Both the position numbers and the translations under genes were made by a program. A stretch of 64,000 bases of DNA, from positions 124,001 to 188,000 of the forward strand of contig NZ_SMRT01000004.1 in assembly GCF_004354045.1 (NCBI RefSeq). The letters are read 5' to 3'. Positions 24,258 to 32,089 of the stretch are shown in pieces. The notes below the pieces were generated by a model. That model was not told the DNA's origin and did no database searches. It was given only the letters and a program-made list of their open reading frames with translations. Source of the DNA: Paenibacillus piri. Lineage in GTDB: Bacteria; Bacillota; Bacilli; Paenibacillales; NBRC-103111. Within the stretch, counting starts at the first letter, position 1, and every line of letters starts with the position of its first letter.

Positions 24258-25004
24258 TTATGCCTCCAGCTTCGACAAGTAATCTCTGCTTATTCGGGCG
24301 CTTGTCAACGGCGGGAGCTCGCTTGTATCCTGCTCAATCGTCCATAGGTCGAGTCCCAGCGTATCCAGCAGCTTAACGGCTTCGCCAATACCGACATCGC
24401 CGGTGCCAAGCTCTCTCCAGTTTTCTTTTGTCGTGTCTTTGATATGTAAATATTTGATCTGCCTTTGATACCGTTCGACCGTCTTGTTCAAGTCATACCC
24501 GCTCCTGTACAACCATCCGATGTCAAGCGCAATGCCGATATGCTCATGCTCGGCGATAGCGTCGAACAGTTCATAACCGTACCGTTCAAACTCCCAGGCA
24601 TGGTTGTGGTAGGATAGCTGGATCCCTTGTTCGGCGCACCGCTCACCCATTTGCTCGATAATATGGAGCCATTCCCGCTGCTCCTTCATACTTTCCCGCT
24701 TTGCCGGACTGAACAACAGATGCCCGATATCAAACTGTTTCATGTCCTGCAGCAGCTCTCCGAACTCCGCTTTAATCCCTTGATTGTAAAAGGTTTCCGG
24801 TGAAGTGTGCAGGGCAAATATCCGAAGCGGCTTCTCATCCAAATATTTGCGCAGCTTTTCCTTTTGCTTCATGACAGTAAAGCGGCTCTCCACGCCGTCG
24901 TAACCCGCTTCCATCGCTTGATCGTAAATCGGGACAAAATCCTGATCCAGATTGGCATTGCCCCATAGCTGGGTTTGAACCGCGATCCGTTTCTTTTGGC
25001 TCAA
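24258..25004 (-). CDS. Sugar phosphate isomerase/epimerase (AP endonuclease 2 fold)
   Basis: A 248-residue TIM-barrel protein with VQTQLWGNANLDQDFVPIYDQAMEAGYDGVESRF, YHNHAWEFERYG, GIALDIGWLYRSG and YLHIKDT. These carry the metal-binding Glu, Asp and His positions of the family. It is the second such protein in the operon and the third in the island, and all three differ clearly in sequence. A TTG start at 25004 is proposed because GGGGGTG lies seven bases upstream; the frame runs on to 25034, overlapping the aldehyde dehydrogenase. The 3' end overlaps no neighbour. The substrate is unknown; isomerisation of a keto-sugar intermediate is likely. Confidence 0.78.
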   Translation of the reverse strand: MSQKKRIAVQTQLWGNANLDQDFVPIYDQAMEAGYDGVESRFTVMKQKEKLRKYLDEKPLRIFALHTSPETFYNQGIKAEFGELLQDMKQFDIGHLLFSPAKRESMKEQREWLHIIEQMGERCAEQGIQLSYHNHAWEFERYGYELFDAIAEHEHIGIALDIGWLYRSGYDLNKTVERYQRQIKYLHIKDTTKENWRELGTGDVGIGEAVKLLDTLGLDLWTIEQDTSELPPLTSARISRDYLSKLEA

Positions 25005-25017
25005 AACGAGCACCCCC

Positions 25018-26436
25018 TTATAAATTAAAGACAATAATTCGTTCCTCTGTCATTTCGTGAATGGCGTATTTCGGCCCTTCTTTCCCCCAGCCGCTTTCCT
25101 TTACGCCGCCGTAAGGCATTAAATCGGCTCTGAATTGCGATGCATCATTGACAATCATCCCTCCGACATGGATCGCTTTGGCTGCATGAAACGCGGTAGT
25201 TAAGCTGGTTGTAAATATGCCTGCCTGCAGCCCGAATCGGGACAAATTGATCCGCTTGATGCATTCGTCAAGCTCCGCATACTCGGTAATGCCGACGACC
25301 GGTGCGAACAACTCTTCGCAAGTTACTTTCATGTCATCTCTCACGCCGCTTAACACTGTCGGTTGGAACATAGCTCCTGTCCGCTGTCCGCCGCATTCCA
25401 GCCTTGCTCCGGCCTGCAGCGCCTCCTGCACCCATTGCTCCGTACGCGCCGCCTCCTTCACGCTGATCATCGGTCCGATATCCGTCTCCGGATCAAACGG
25501 ACTTCCCGTCCTTAAAGCTTGGGTCCGGGCAACGAACCTTGCCTTGAAGTCCTCGTAAATGTCTTTATGTACGTAAATCCGCTGCACGGAGATGCAAACC
25601 TGACCTGCATTTGCGAAGCTTTTGTTGACGCACATGTCGACCGCCAGATTCAAATCGGCGTCATGATGCACAACTACCGCGGAGTTGCTGCCCAGCTCCA
25701 GCAATACTTTGCGCAAGCCGGTAGCTTGCTTTAACGCTTTGCCGACAGCGGGACTGCCGGTGAACGTGTAAAGATTAATCCGTTCATCCCGGGCAAGCCA
25801 GCTCCCTATAGACGAGCCGGAACCGATAACGAGATTCAAATATCCGGATGGCAATCCAGCCGTTTCCAGCAGCTGTGTCAATTTCAAAGCAATCAGCGGA
25901 GTCACGCTGGCGGGCTTTAGCACAACGGCGTTACCTGCGGCAATAGCCGGCCCAATTTTGTGTGCAACCAAATTCAAAGGAACGTTAAAAGGAGTAATGG
26001 CGCACACGACCCCAACCGGCATCCGTATCGTAAAAGCCAGCCTGTTTTCCGCGCCGGGCGAGCTTTCCACGGGAACGCCCTCGCCGTGAATACGCTTGGC
26101 TTCTTCCGCAGAAATTTCAAACGTTTGCGCAGTCCGTTCGACTTCCGTGACCGACTCTTTCATCGTCTTGCCGACTTCCTGCGTAATGATTCGAGCCAGC
26201 TCCTGTTTATGCTCCAGCAGCAGCTCGCTTGTTTTTTTCAAAATTTCATATCGCCGGTATGGAGACAGCCGGTTTGTGCTATAGGCCTTCTGTGCGGCCG
26301 TTACTGCCCGTTCTGCCAATTGCTTGGAAGCAACCGAAACGGCAGCGACGGTTTCCCCCGAATATTTGTCCTTCACTTCCAGCTTCTCTTCCGTTTGAAT
26401 CCACTCGCCGTCGATCAGAATCGGATAATGTTCCAT
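25018..26436 (-). CDS. NAD(P)-dependent aldehyde dehydrogenase, candidate sulfolactaldehyde dehydrogenase
   Basis: A 472-residue aldehyde dehydrogenase. It has PFNVPLNLVAHKIGPAIAAG, FTGSPAVGK, general-base Glu in LLELGSNS and nucleophile Cys in NAGQVCISVQR. The ending PYGGVKESGWGKEGP is standard. The closest-looking subgroup includes lactaldehyde, phosphonoacetaldehyde and non-phosphorylating glyceraldehyde-3-phosphate dehydrogenases, enzymes for small and often anionic aldehydes. In this operon, after an aldolase, it could oxidise sulfolactaldehyde to sulfolactate, feeding the adjacent suy genes. That substrate is inferred from context only. RBS GAGGTG precedes the ATG. Confidence 0.82.
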   Translation of the reverse strand: MEHYPILIDGEWIQTEEKLEVKDKYSGETVAAVSVASKQLAERAVTAAQKAYSTNRLSPYRRYEILKKTSELLLEHKQELARIITQEVGKTMKESVTEVERTAQTFEISAEEAKRIHGEGVPVESSPGAENRLAFTIRMPVGVVCAITPFNVPLNLVAHKIGPAIAAGNAVVLKPASVTPLIALKLTQLLETAGLPSGYLNLVIGSGSSIGSWLARDERINLYTFTGSPAVGKALKQATGLRKVLLELGSNSAVVVHHDADLNLAVDMCVNKSFANAGQVCISVQRIYVHKDIYEDFKARFVARTQALRTGSPFDPETDIGPMISVKEAARTEQWVQEALQAGARLECGGQRTGAMFQPTVLSGVRDDMKVTCEELFAPVVGITEYAELDECIKRINLSRFGLQAGIFTTSLTTAFHAAKAIHVGGMIVNDASQFRADLMPYGGVKESGWGKEGPKYAIHEMTEERIIVFNL

Positions 26437-26465
26437 GGTTTTCGCACCTCATTTCTAAAAATGGT

Positions 26466-27320
26466 TCAGGCTTTCCCCTTGCTTCCAAACAGCCGGATCT
26501 TGTCAACGACAATTTGCTTCATCCGGTCGGCGCCTATTCTCGCATAGGTAAATACGTCAAGGGATTCCCCGAACTGCTGCAACGCCTCGCGTACTCCTTG
26601 CGTATAAGCGCTTCGCAGCTCAGTGTCGACATTGATTTTGGCCACTCCGTTTTCAACAGCTTGGCGGATTTGGTCATCGGGAATACCCGAGCCTCCGTGC
26701 AGTACGACAGGTATTTGAGTCAATCCGCTAATCTCTCTCAGTCGGGAAATATCCAGTTTCGGCATCGATTTGTACAATCCGTGCGCCGAACCGATAGCTG
26801 CGGCAAGGGAGTCGACCTGCGTTTCTTTATAGAAATAAAAGGCCTGCTCGGGGTCGGTGTAATAAGCATCCTTCTCATCCACCGAAAGATCGTCCTCAAC
26901 GCCCGGAATTTTTCCAAGCTCTCCCTCCACGGCAATTCCCACTGCATGAGCCGCGCGTACCACATCGCGGGTAATGGAAATATTAGTGCTCAAATCGTAA
27001 TGCGAACCATCGAACATGACGGAGGTGCAGCCGCTCTGAATCGCTTGAATCGCCTGCTCGTAGCTGCTTCCGTGATCCAGATGAATAATAACGGGGACAT
27101 CCGATTCAGCGCCGTACCATCGAATGGCGTTGATTAAAGCGCCGAACCCGCTATTTCGGATAGCGCGTTGGCCGATTTGGATCATGACCGGTGAGTGCTC
27201 TTCCCGCGCCGCCTCCAATATTCCCTGCACCATTTCAGCATTATGAGCGCTGAATGCGCCGACAGCATATTTACGGGAAATAGCATCGTTCAACAGTTCC
27301 TTTGCAGTGACCCGGTTCAT
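26466..27320 (-). CDS. Class II (zinc) fructose-bisphosphate-type aldolase
   Basis: A 284-residue class II aldolase. Catalytic Asp82 and zinc ligand His83 lie in VIIHLDHGSSYE; VEGELGKIPGVEDD supplies the next acidic site. The other zinc ligands are His180 (AIGSAHGLY) and His208 (VLHGGSGIPDD). NVDTELR near 230 is the usual phosphate-site region. It cleaves a ketose phosphate to dihydroxyacetone phosphate and an aldehyde. It overlaps the kinase gene by four bases (ATGA) and is followed 29 bases later by the aldehyde dehydrogenase. This suggests isomerase, kinase, aldolase and dehydrogenase act in order. Fructose- or tagatose-type substrates are the conservative reading. Confidence 0.87.
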   Translation of the reverse strand: MNRVTAKELLNDAISRKYAVGAFSAHNAEMVQGILEAAREEHSPVMIQIGQRAIRNSGFGALINAIRWYGAESDVPVIIHLDHGSSYEQAIQAIQSGCTSVMFDGSHYDLSTNISITRDVVRAAHAVGIAVEGELGKIPGVEDDLSVDEKDAYYTDPEQAFYFYKETQVDSLAAAIGSAHGLYKSMPKLDISRLREISGLTQIPVVLHGGSGIPDDQIRQAVENGVAKINVDTELRSAYTQGVREALQQFGESLDVFTYARIGADRMKQIVVDKIRLFGSKGKA

Positions 27321-28546
27321 GAGGTTTCCTCCATATCTAAAAGAGATAACGTTTTTAACGATTTGTAGGATTTAGCTTCACTCATAAACGGACTCAGCCA
27401 CTGCCGGTAGCTTGGATCTATGGTTCCGGTAACGTTGGTATACGCACTGTCCAATTCCCGTTCCAGACCAGCCACTTTGTCAAAAGCAATTTTCCTAATA
27501 TCCCAGCTGTAAGGTTGTTCCGACAATCTTTCAATGCCTACCATGCACCCGCTTTCTCCTTGGAATATGAGCTGCGCCGCCCGCTCCCCCAATACCATGG
27601 CCTCTATTCGGTCAAGCTTGGAAACCGCAAAGGAAGCACAGCGCTGTAAAATGCCCAAATTTTCATAACGGCATGCAAGCCCTAATTCATTGCTTACTGC
27701 TTCGCGCAAAACGCTCCCTACTCCGCCCAGCGCTTTTTTCCCCGCATTTTGTTTCAACCCGTTAATCCCGTCCATCATGATTGGCTGGCCGCTCTCTCCT
27801 TTTAAGCCTTCGCTCACAACGACGACACAATAGCCAAGCCGCGCCTGAATATCGGAAACTGCCGAAATCATTTCGTTGATATCAAACGGTTTCTCCGGAA
27901 CGTACACCAAATGCGGACCGTCTTCTTCCTGCTTTTTAAAGAACGCTGAAGCTGCTGTCAGCCAGCCGACATTACGGCCCATCGTTTCGATGATGCGCAC
28001 CTGCTCGAAGTTTTTCATCGCTTTTAGATCAATCGATAAATCTCGAACGGCATGCGCCACAAAATTGGCGGCACTTGGAAACCCGGGCGTGTGATCGATA
28101 CCCGCAATATCATTGTCCACCGTTTTCGGAATGCCTATCACCTGAAGCCCGTAGCCGATTTCTTGCGCTTTAGAAACAAGCCGGCTGCAAGCCCACATCG
28201 TTCCGTTGCCTCCAATTAATACAACAACATGAATGTCGGCCTTTTTCAGCTGCTTGACCCCGATCTCCAGGTCCGTGTCGGACAACGCCATCCGGCCGGA
28301 ACCTAGTACAGCTCCAGGCTGGTACTTCAGCCAATCGAGCGGCTGGCGCATATCCAGTCTGAAAAAGTCGCCGTTTACAAGTCCGCTCAATCCTTGGTGC
28401 ACACCTATAACATTCGTCCGGCGGTCCATTCGCACGATTTCCTTTAAAAATCCGTATAAGCTGCTGTTCAATACTGCCGTGGGACCACCTGCTTGGATGA
28501 CAGCAATCTTTTTGCTGTATCGAGTCCATGAACCTGTTAATTCCAT
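27317..28546 (-). CDS. Phosphofructokinase-family sugar kinase with altered substrate site
   Basis: A 409-residue PfkA-family kinase. Catalytic Asp144 is in PKTVDND, and MGRNVGWL (189-196) holds the conserved sugar-site Arg. Gly115 in GGNGT points to ATP rather than pyrophosphate use, although Lys141 resembles pyrophosphate enzymes, and Asn114 replaces the usual Asp. The loop that binds the 6-phosphate of fructose 6-phosphate in E. coli (LGHIQRGG) reads LGILQRCA here: the His is Ile299 while Arg302 remains. This fits a ketose without a 6-phosphate, such as 6-sulfofructose, but is not proof. The ATG at 28546 has GAGG five bases before it; an earlier ATG overlaps the previous stop. Confidence 0.85.
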   Translation of the reverse strand: MELTGSWTRYSKKIAVIQAGGPTAVLNSSLYGFLKEIVRMDRRTNVIGVHQGLSGLVNGDFFRLDMRQPLDWLKYQPGAVLGSGRMALSDTDLEIGVKQLKKADIHVVVLIGGNGTMWACSRLVSKAQEIGYGLQVIGIPKTVDNDIAGIDHTPGFPSAANFVAHAVRDLSIDLKAMKNFEQVRIIETMGRNVGWLTAASAFFKKQEEDGPHLVYVPEKPFDINEMISAVSDIQARLGYCVVVVSEGLKGESGQPIMMDGINGLKQNAGKKALGGVGSVLREAVSNELGLACRYENLGILQRCASFAVSKLDRIEAMVLGERAAQLIFQGESGCMVGIERLSEQPYSWDIRKIAFDKVAGLERELDSAYTNVTGTIDPSYRQWLSPFMSEAKSYKSLKTLSLLDMEETS

Positions 28547-28560
28547 ATCATCCTCGCCTT

Positions 28561-29910
28561 TCATAATACGATCGGTTCTATGTCCAACCATTCGCAAAGC
28601 GCTTTCATTTCCTCGTTTATATTTGCATAGACCAAAGAATAATGCGGTTCAAAGCCAAGCTTCATTAACTTTTTAAACAATGGCGCAATAGGCTGATTGA
28701 AGCCCACCTCTACGCTGGTTCCCAAAAATTTTTGCGGCTCGTCGAGCGCTTCTCCTTCCATCATCAGCATCCGGTATGTGCCCGGGCGGGACGGATTCGG
28801 ACCTAAACGGTTTATGGAGACTTGTCCCTGCTTCAAGCCGAATTCCAGCGTAAAGCCGATTTGGCGGTTCGGATGAACACCTGCGACAGCGCCCGTATCC
28901 GGTCGAGCCAAGGAGAATGCGCCCGCTCCGCAATGCCAAAACACGCCGGAATCTTTGCTTTCATCAATATGGACCAAGTCACCCAAGTAAGGCGCGCTTG
29001 CAGCCAGTTGTTGCTGGATATACATCGTGATGGCTCCGTGAATATCCGCTTCGCAGGAGGCCATAATGCCTGAATCGATAAAAGAAGAAACCGTCGAACA
29101 GGCGGCTGCGCCATAATCGTTGAAAAATTCCGGCCAGCAGCGAACAGCGACAATACTAATATTTTGACGTTTGAGGTCTTGGATCAGCGTCGTTTGGAAT
29201 CGCGCAAACTTTAGCAAGCCTTCCGGGGGAATCGACCCGAGCGAATTCACTTTCCCGTTCAGCGATGCAATCACTTTCTGCGCTTCCGCTTCAGGGATAT
29301 CGTTTGCGCGACGAAACGCTTCCTGCAAATCGAGCTCGACGAGCTTCGGCCCTATCGATGAAAGCATATCCGGTTTCGCATCGGAGAAGAAAAAACCGTC
29401 CGGATGTTTGCCGAGAACACCGATCTTTAATGTGCGCAGCTGTCCGATAAGCTCGGCTGCTCTTAGTTGAACGGTCATTTCCTTGATAAGCGCCTCTTCC
29501 GTCGGGTTTCCGAAAAGCAGAGCGAATTTACGTCCGCCCGCAACAAGCGTGTTGCTGAGATTATTCACACCTGTCATGGAGTTCAATGATAGCCGTGTCC
29601 CTCCCACCCGCGGTTCGCGAACCCCCCATAACAAAATGGGCAAATCGGAAAGATCCATAATTTCTTTAATGAACCTTGCGTCAACAAATGTAGTCGTCTG
29701 CACGACAAGCACATCCGGTTTGCTATCCTCCATCATTTCTTTCACAAACTGCCCGGTATCTTCAGGCGACATGAGAAGCGATTCGGATGATGTACATGTC
29801 TCGACAAGCGAATCAAGCAATTTTTTGGATTGCTCAAAATAGAGATTGGCTGATTCGAGATCGAATGTCGACCTCCCTACTGCGATAAAACCAACATGTA
29901 ATGGCAGCAT
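28561..29910 (-). CDS. L-fucose/L-arabinose isomerase-like protein
   Basis: A 449-residue protein of the L-fucose isomerase-like superfamily. Two N-terminal alpha/beta domains (VGFIAVGRSTFDLESAN, DVLVVQTTTFVDARFI, LPILLWGVREP) are followed by VRCWPEFFNDYG and CEADIHGAITMYI with the Glu, Asp and His expected at the metal site. The C-terminal barrel contains VFWHCGAGAFSLA. Such enzymes interconvert aldoses and ketoses. It is the first gene of the eight-gene operon, just before the kinase, so it probably makes the ketose that the kinase phosphorylates. A related fold has been proposed for sulfoquinovose isomerases in Firmicutes as I recall, unchecked here. RBS AAAGGA precedes the ATG. Confidence 0.8.
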   Translation of the reverse strand: MLPLHVGFIAVGRSTFDLESANLYFEQSKKLLDSLVETCTSSESLLMSPEDTGQFVKEMMEDSKPDVLVVQTTTFVDARFIKEIMDLSDLPILLWGVREPRVGGTRLSLNSMTGVNNLSNTLVAGGRKFALLFGNPTEEALIKEMTVQLRAAELIGQLRTLKIGVLGKHPDGFFFSDAKPDMLSSIGPKLVELDLQEAFRRANDIPEAEAQKVIASLNGKVNSLGSIPPEGLLKFARFQTTLIQDLKRQNISIVAVRCWPEFFNDYGAAACSTVSSFIDSGIMASCEADIHGAITMYIQQQLAASAPYLGDLVHIDESKDSGVFWHCGAGAFSLARPDTGAVAGVHPNRQIGFTLEFGLKQGQVSINRLGPNPSRPGTYRMLMMEGEALDEPQKFLGTSVEVGFNQPIAPLFKKLMKLGFEPHYSLVYANINEEMKALCEWLDIEPIVL

Positions 29911-29968
29911 CGTATAACGTCCTTTTCAAAAAGAGATTTTTTATAAAAGTTTCTTTTGAAAATTAATA

Positions 29969-29986
29969 ATAACATCATGATGTTAT
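29969..29986. promoter_or_regulatory. Perfect 18-bp palindrome at the catabolic operon start site
   Basis: ATAACATCATGATGTTAT is a perfect palindrome covering about +1 to +15 of the predicted transcript. It shares ATAA-n-ATCAT-n-AT with the 17-bp motifs at 20253 and 21123, so it is the best candidate for the consensus operator of the HutC-type GntR protein. Confidence 0.65.
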
Positions 29987-29990
29987 GTTC

Positions 29991-30020
29991 ATTGTATGTT
30001 ATGCTTCCTTCTCCTGTCAA
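29991..30020 (-). promoter_or_regulatory. Sigma-A promoter of the eight-gene catabolic operon
   Basis: A perfect TTGACA (complement of 30015-30020) and TACAAT (complement of 29991-29996) are 18 bases apart on the minus strand. The predicted start lies within the 18-bp palindrome, and the leader of ~75 bases ends at the isomerase ATG. Confidence 0.7.
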
Positions 30021-30120
30021 TACATATTTTGGAATCATTTCCGGCGCCGCTCCGCCAACCTTTACTCGCAGATATGAAGCCTCCTAATCGTTATGCCGGC
30101 TGATGCCCGTTAACGCAGCA

Positions 30121-30144
30121 AGGCTGCCAATCGATTGGCAGCCT
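30121..30144. terminator. Perfect 24-bp inverted repeat after the orphan binding-protein gene
   Basis: A 12-bp arm beginning AGGCTGCCAATC is followed directly by its complement. It lies 37 bases after the stop of the solute-binding-protein gene. There is no clear T-run on the minus strand (it reads TGCTGCG), so it may be a terminator, a processing site or a protein-binding palindrome. Confidence 0.45.
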
Positions 30145-30180
30145 CGCAGCATACATTAAATTTCAATCAGGGTCCTGGAC

Positions 30181-31734
30181 TTACTTCCACTTTTGTGCTT
30201 CCGGTCCTCTCAGCTTGATGCCGGATTTCTTTTCGTAACGCTCATTGGCTTCCTTCAACGCATCGTTGCCGCCCTTCGATTTCCACTCCTCGATCACTTT
30301 AGGCCAATCGGAAATCGGTTCCTTGCCATACACCATCTTGACCATATGCGTGATCAGCACGGGCGGAGCCGTATCGGATAACGGCGAGATGTCGGGATTT
30401 TTTTGCATTGACGTAAGGATCGGATCGAATTCGAGTCCGCCGCGGCCTTCGTTCGGCAGGATGGTTTCGAACGTTTGCAGCAGCTCCTTGCCTTCCGGCG
30501 TAGCGCCCAAAATTTGCTTGCGGTACGCATCGTCCTTGACCATATGAAGAAACCCGCTCAAATAACGCTGCTCGGAAACCTCGGCATCGGTTTTCGGTTC
30601 GATCGGCAAGGTCAAGTCAAACCACTTGTCGGCCTCTTCCGTCACCTGCCATTCGAAAAACTTGAGAATGCCCGGGATTTTATCCTTCGCGATCTTGGCG
30701 TTGATGAAGTAGGCGCGCGCTCCGGAAGAATACAAATATCCGCCGCCCTTCCCGTCAGGCCCGATTGGCGATGGTATGATCTTGATCTTCGCGTCGGGAA
30801 CCGTCTGTTTCAGCTGCGTTTGCCACTGCAGCAGCTCCTGCGCGTTCATTTCCCACATGCCGGCTTTGCCCGATAAAATAATATTTTTGAAGTTCGTCGG
30901 GTTGATGGTTGCGAACTCCTTGTTGATCAGTCCTTCGTCAAACATCGTTTTGTACGTTTGCAGCGCCTTCTGCATGTTTTCGTTGTCGAAAAACTTCGGC
31001 TGCACCTTTCCGTCGACCACCTCGAATTGGCTCGTGTATGGATAAACGTCATAGGCGCCGAAAAAAATATCGGCATACTTGAAGTCCTGACGGCCCATGA
31101 AAGGATGCTCCACACCGATCTTCTTGAACGCGCGCAGCATGTCAAGATATTCGTCGACGGTTTTCGGGTCCTTCGTAATGCCGGCTTTCTTCATCAAGTC
31201 TTCCCGCACCCAGGTCGCTCTGCGCGAAGGCTGGGAGATAAACTCCGGTATCGCATAAATTTTGCCGTTAAGCGTTACCTCGTCCCAGGCCGCTTGCGGA
31301 ATCGCTTTGAGCAAATTCGGCGCATGCTGCTTCAGCAGATCGTTCAGCTCCAGGAAGATGCCGGCTTGCACGGAGCCCGCGAGCTCTTTGCCGCTTGTGC
31401 CCGCACCGGCTTGCACGACATCCGGAATATCGCCGGTGGCGAACATTTGCACCATTTTTTTCTCGAACTCGGCATGCGGAACAAGCTGGATATCGAGGTC
31501 GGTGTTCGTTTTTTTCTCCAGCTCCTTCACCCATTTGTCGTCGTTCAGGTTGGACGCTTTTTCTACGTAATCGAAGTTAAGCGTACGCAAAGAAATGCTG
31601 AATTTCGTGGGACCTTGCTGTTGGGCCGGAGTCGCGTTGCCCCCCTCCTTCGCCGCTTCCTTGGAGCCGCCGGAGCAGCCCGCCGCACCGACGGTCAATA
31701 CAGCCGCCAATGTACACGCCATCCACTTTTTCAT
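30181..31734 (-). CDS. Orphan sugar ABC transporter substrate-binding lipoprotein
   Basis: A 517-residue lipoprotein, lipobox GAAGC with Cys20, of the large LipO-like family (FSISLRTLNFDYVEKASNLNDDKWVKELEKKTNTDLDIQLVP at the mature N-terminus region; end RYEKKSGIKLRGPEAQKWK). It has no permease genes beside it, so it must serve a transporter encoded elsewhere or an incomplete locus. Its upstream region carries two cre-like boxes, so it is probably under carbon catabolite control. The ligand is unknown, most likely an oligosaccharide. It is separated from the sugar island by 270 bases with its own hairpin and is probably not part of it. Confidence 0.85.
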   Translation of the reverse strand: MKKWMACTLAAVLTVGAAGCSGGSKEAAKEGGNATPAQQQGPTKFSISLRTLNFDYVEKASNLNDDKWVKELEKKTNTDLDIQLVPHAEFEKKMVQMFATGDIPDVVQAGAGTSGKELAGSVQAGIFLELNDLLKQHAPNLLKAIPQAAWDEVTLNGKIYAIPEFISQPSRRATWVREDLMKKAGITKDPKTVDEYLDMLRAFKKIGVEHPFMGRQDFKYADIFFGAYDVYPYTSQFEVVDGKVQPKFFDNENMQKALQTYKTMFDEGLINKEFATINPTNFKNIILSGKAGMWEMNAQELLQWQTQLKQTVPDAKIKIIPSPIGPDGKGGGYLYSSGARAYFINAKIAKDKIPGILKFFEWQVTEEADKWFDLTLPIEPKTDAEVSEQRYLSGFLHMVKDDAYRKQILGATPEGKELLQTFETILPNEGRGGLEFDPILTSMQKNPDISPLSDTAPPVLITHMVKMVYGKEPISDWPKVIEEWKSKGGNDALKEANERYEKKSGIKLRGPEAQKWK

Positions 31735-31765
31735 CTTAATGCTCTCATCCCCTTATCCCTGCTTA

Positions 31766-31779
31766 TGGTACCGCTTTCA
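31766..31779. promoter_or_regulatory. cre-like box, one mismatch
   Basis: TGGTACCGCTTTCA differs from the CcpA consensus TGWNANCGNTNWCA at one position (G at position 3). It lies 32 bases upstream of the binding-protein ATG and 18 bases from a perfect box, so both may be used. Confidence 0.5.
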
Positions 31780-31797
31780 ATTTAATTCCGATGCATA

Positions 31798-31811
31798 TGT
31801 AAACGCTATCA
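31798..31811. promoter_or_regulatory. cre box (CcpA site)
   Basis: TGTAAACGCTATCA matches the Bacillus cre consensus TGWNANCGNTNWCA at every position. It lies 64 bases before the ATG of the orphan binding-protein gene, consistent with catabolite control of that gene. Confidence 0.7.
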
Positions 31812-32089
31812 AATTCTATGTTTATACTAAAGCCTTTTCGGCTGACCCTGCTATAGGGTTTCTTTAGGTGCTGTGATGTTTTTTTTAGGTTTCGTTCAAA
31901 GCCCGTGAAAAAGGCCGGCTAAAAAATACGATTTCATTACCCGGATTTCGCTGCATTCTCCGCGCATTGATTTTCCCAATTTTCCGGGGGCTCGCGTTTC
32001 ACCTTTTCCGATCCGCTACATAGGCTAATGAAGTAACAAACCAAGGAGGGTATTTATGCTATATTGGTGTCCTGTGTGCGGCATTTGCC

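Larger units (their letters stand above)
31735..32055. other. Intergenic region with cre boxes only
   Basis: A divergent gap of 321 bases between the orphan binding-protein gene and the isochorismatase-like gene. It contains the two cre-like boxes listed separately and, at its right end, the AAGGAGGG ribosome site at 32043-32050. I see no gene, RNA or repeat in the remainder. Confidence 0.6.
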
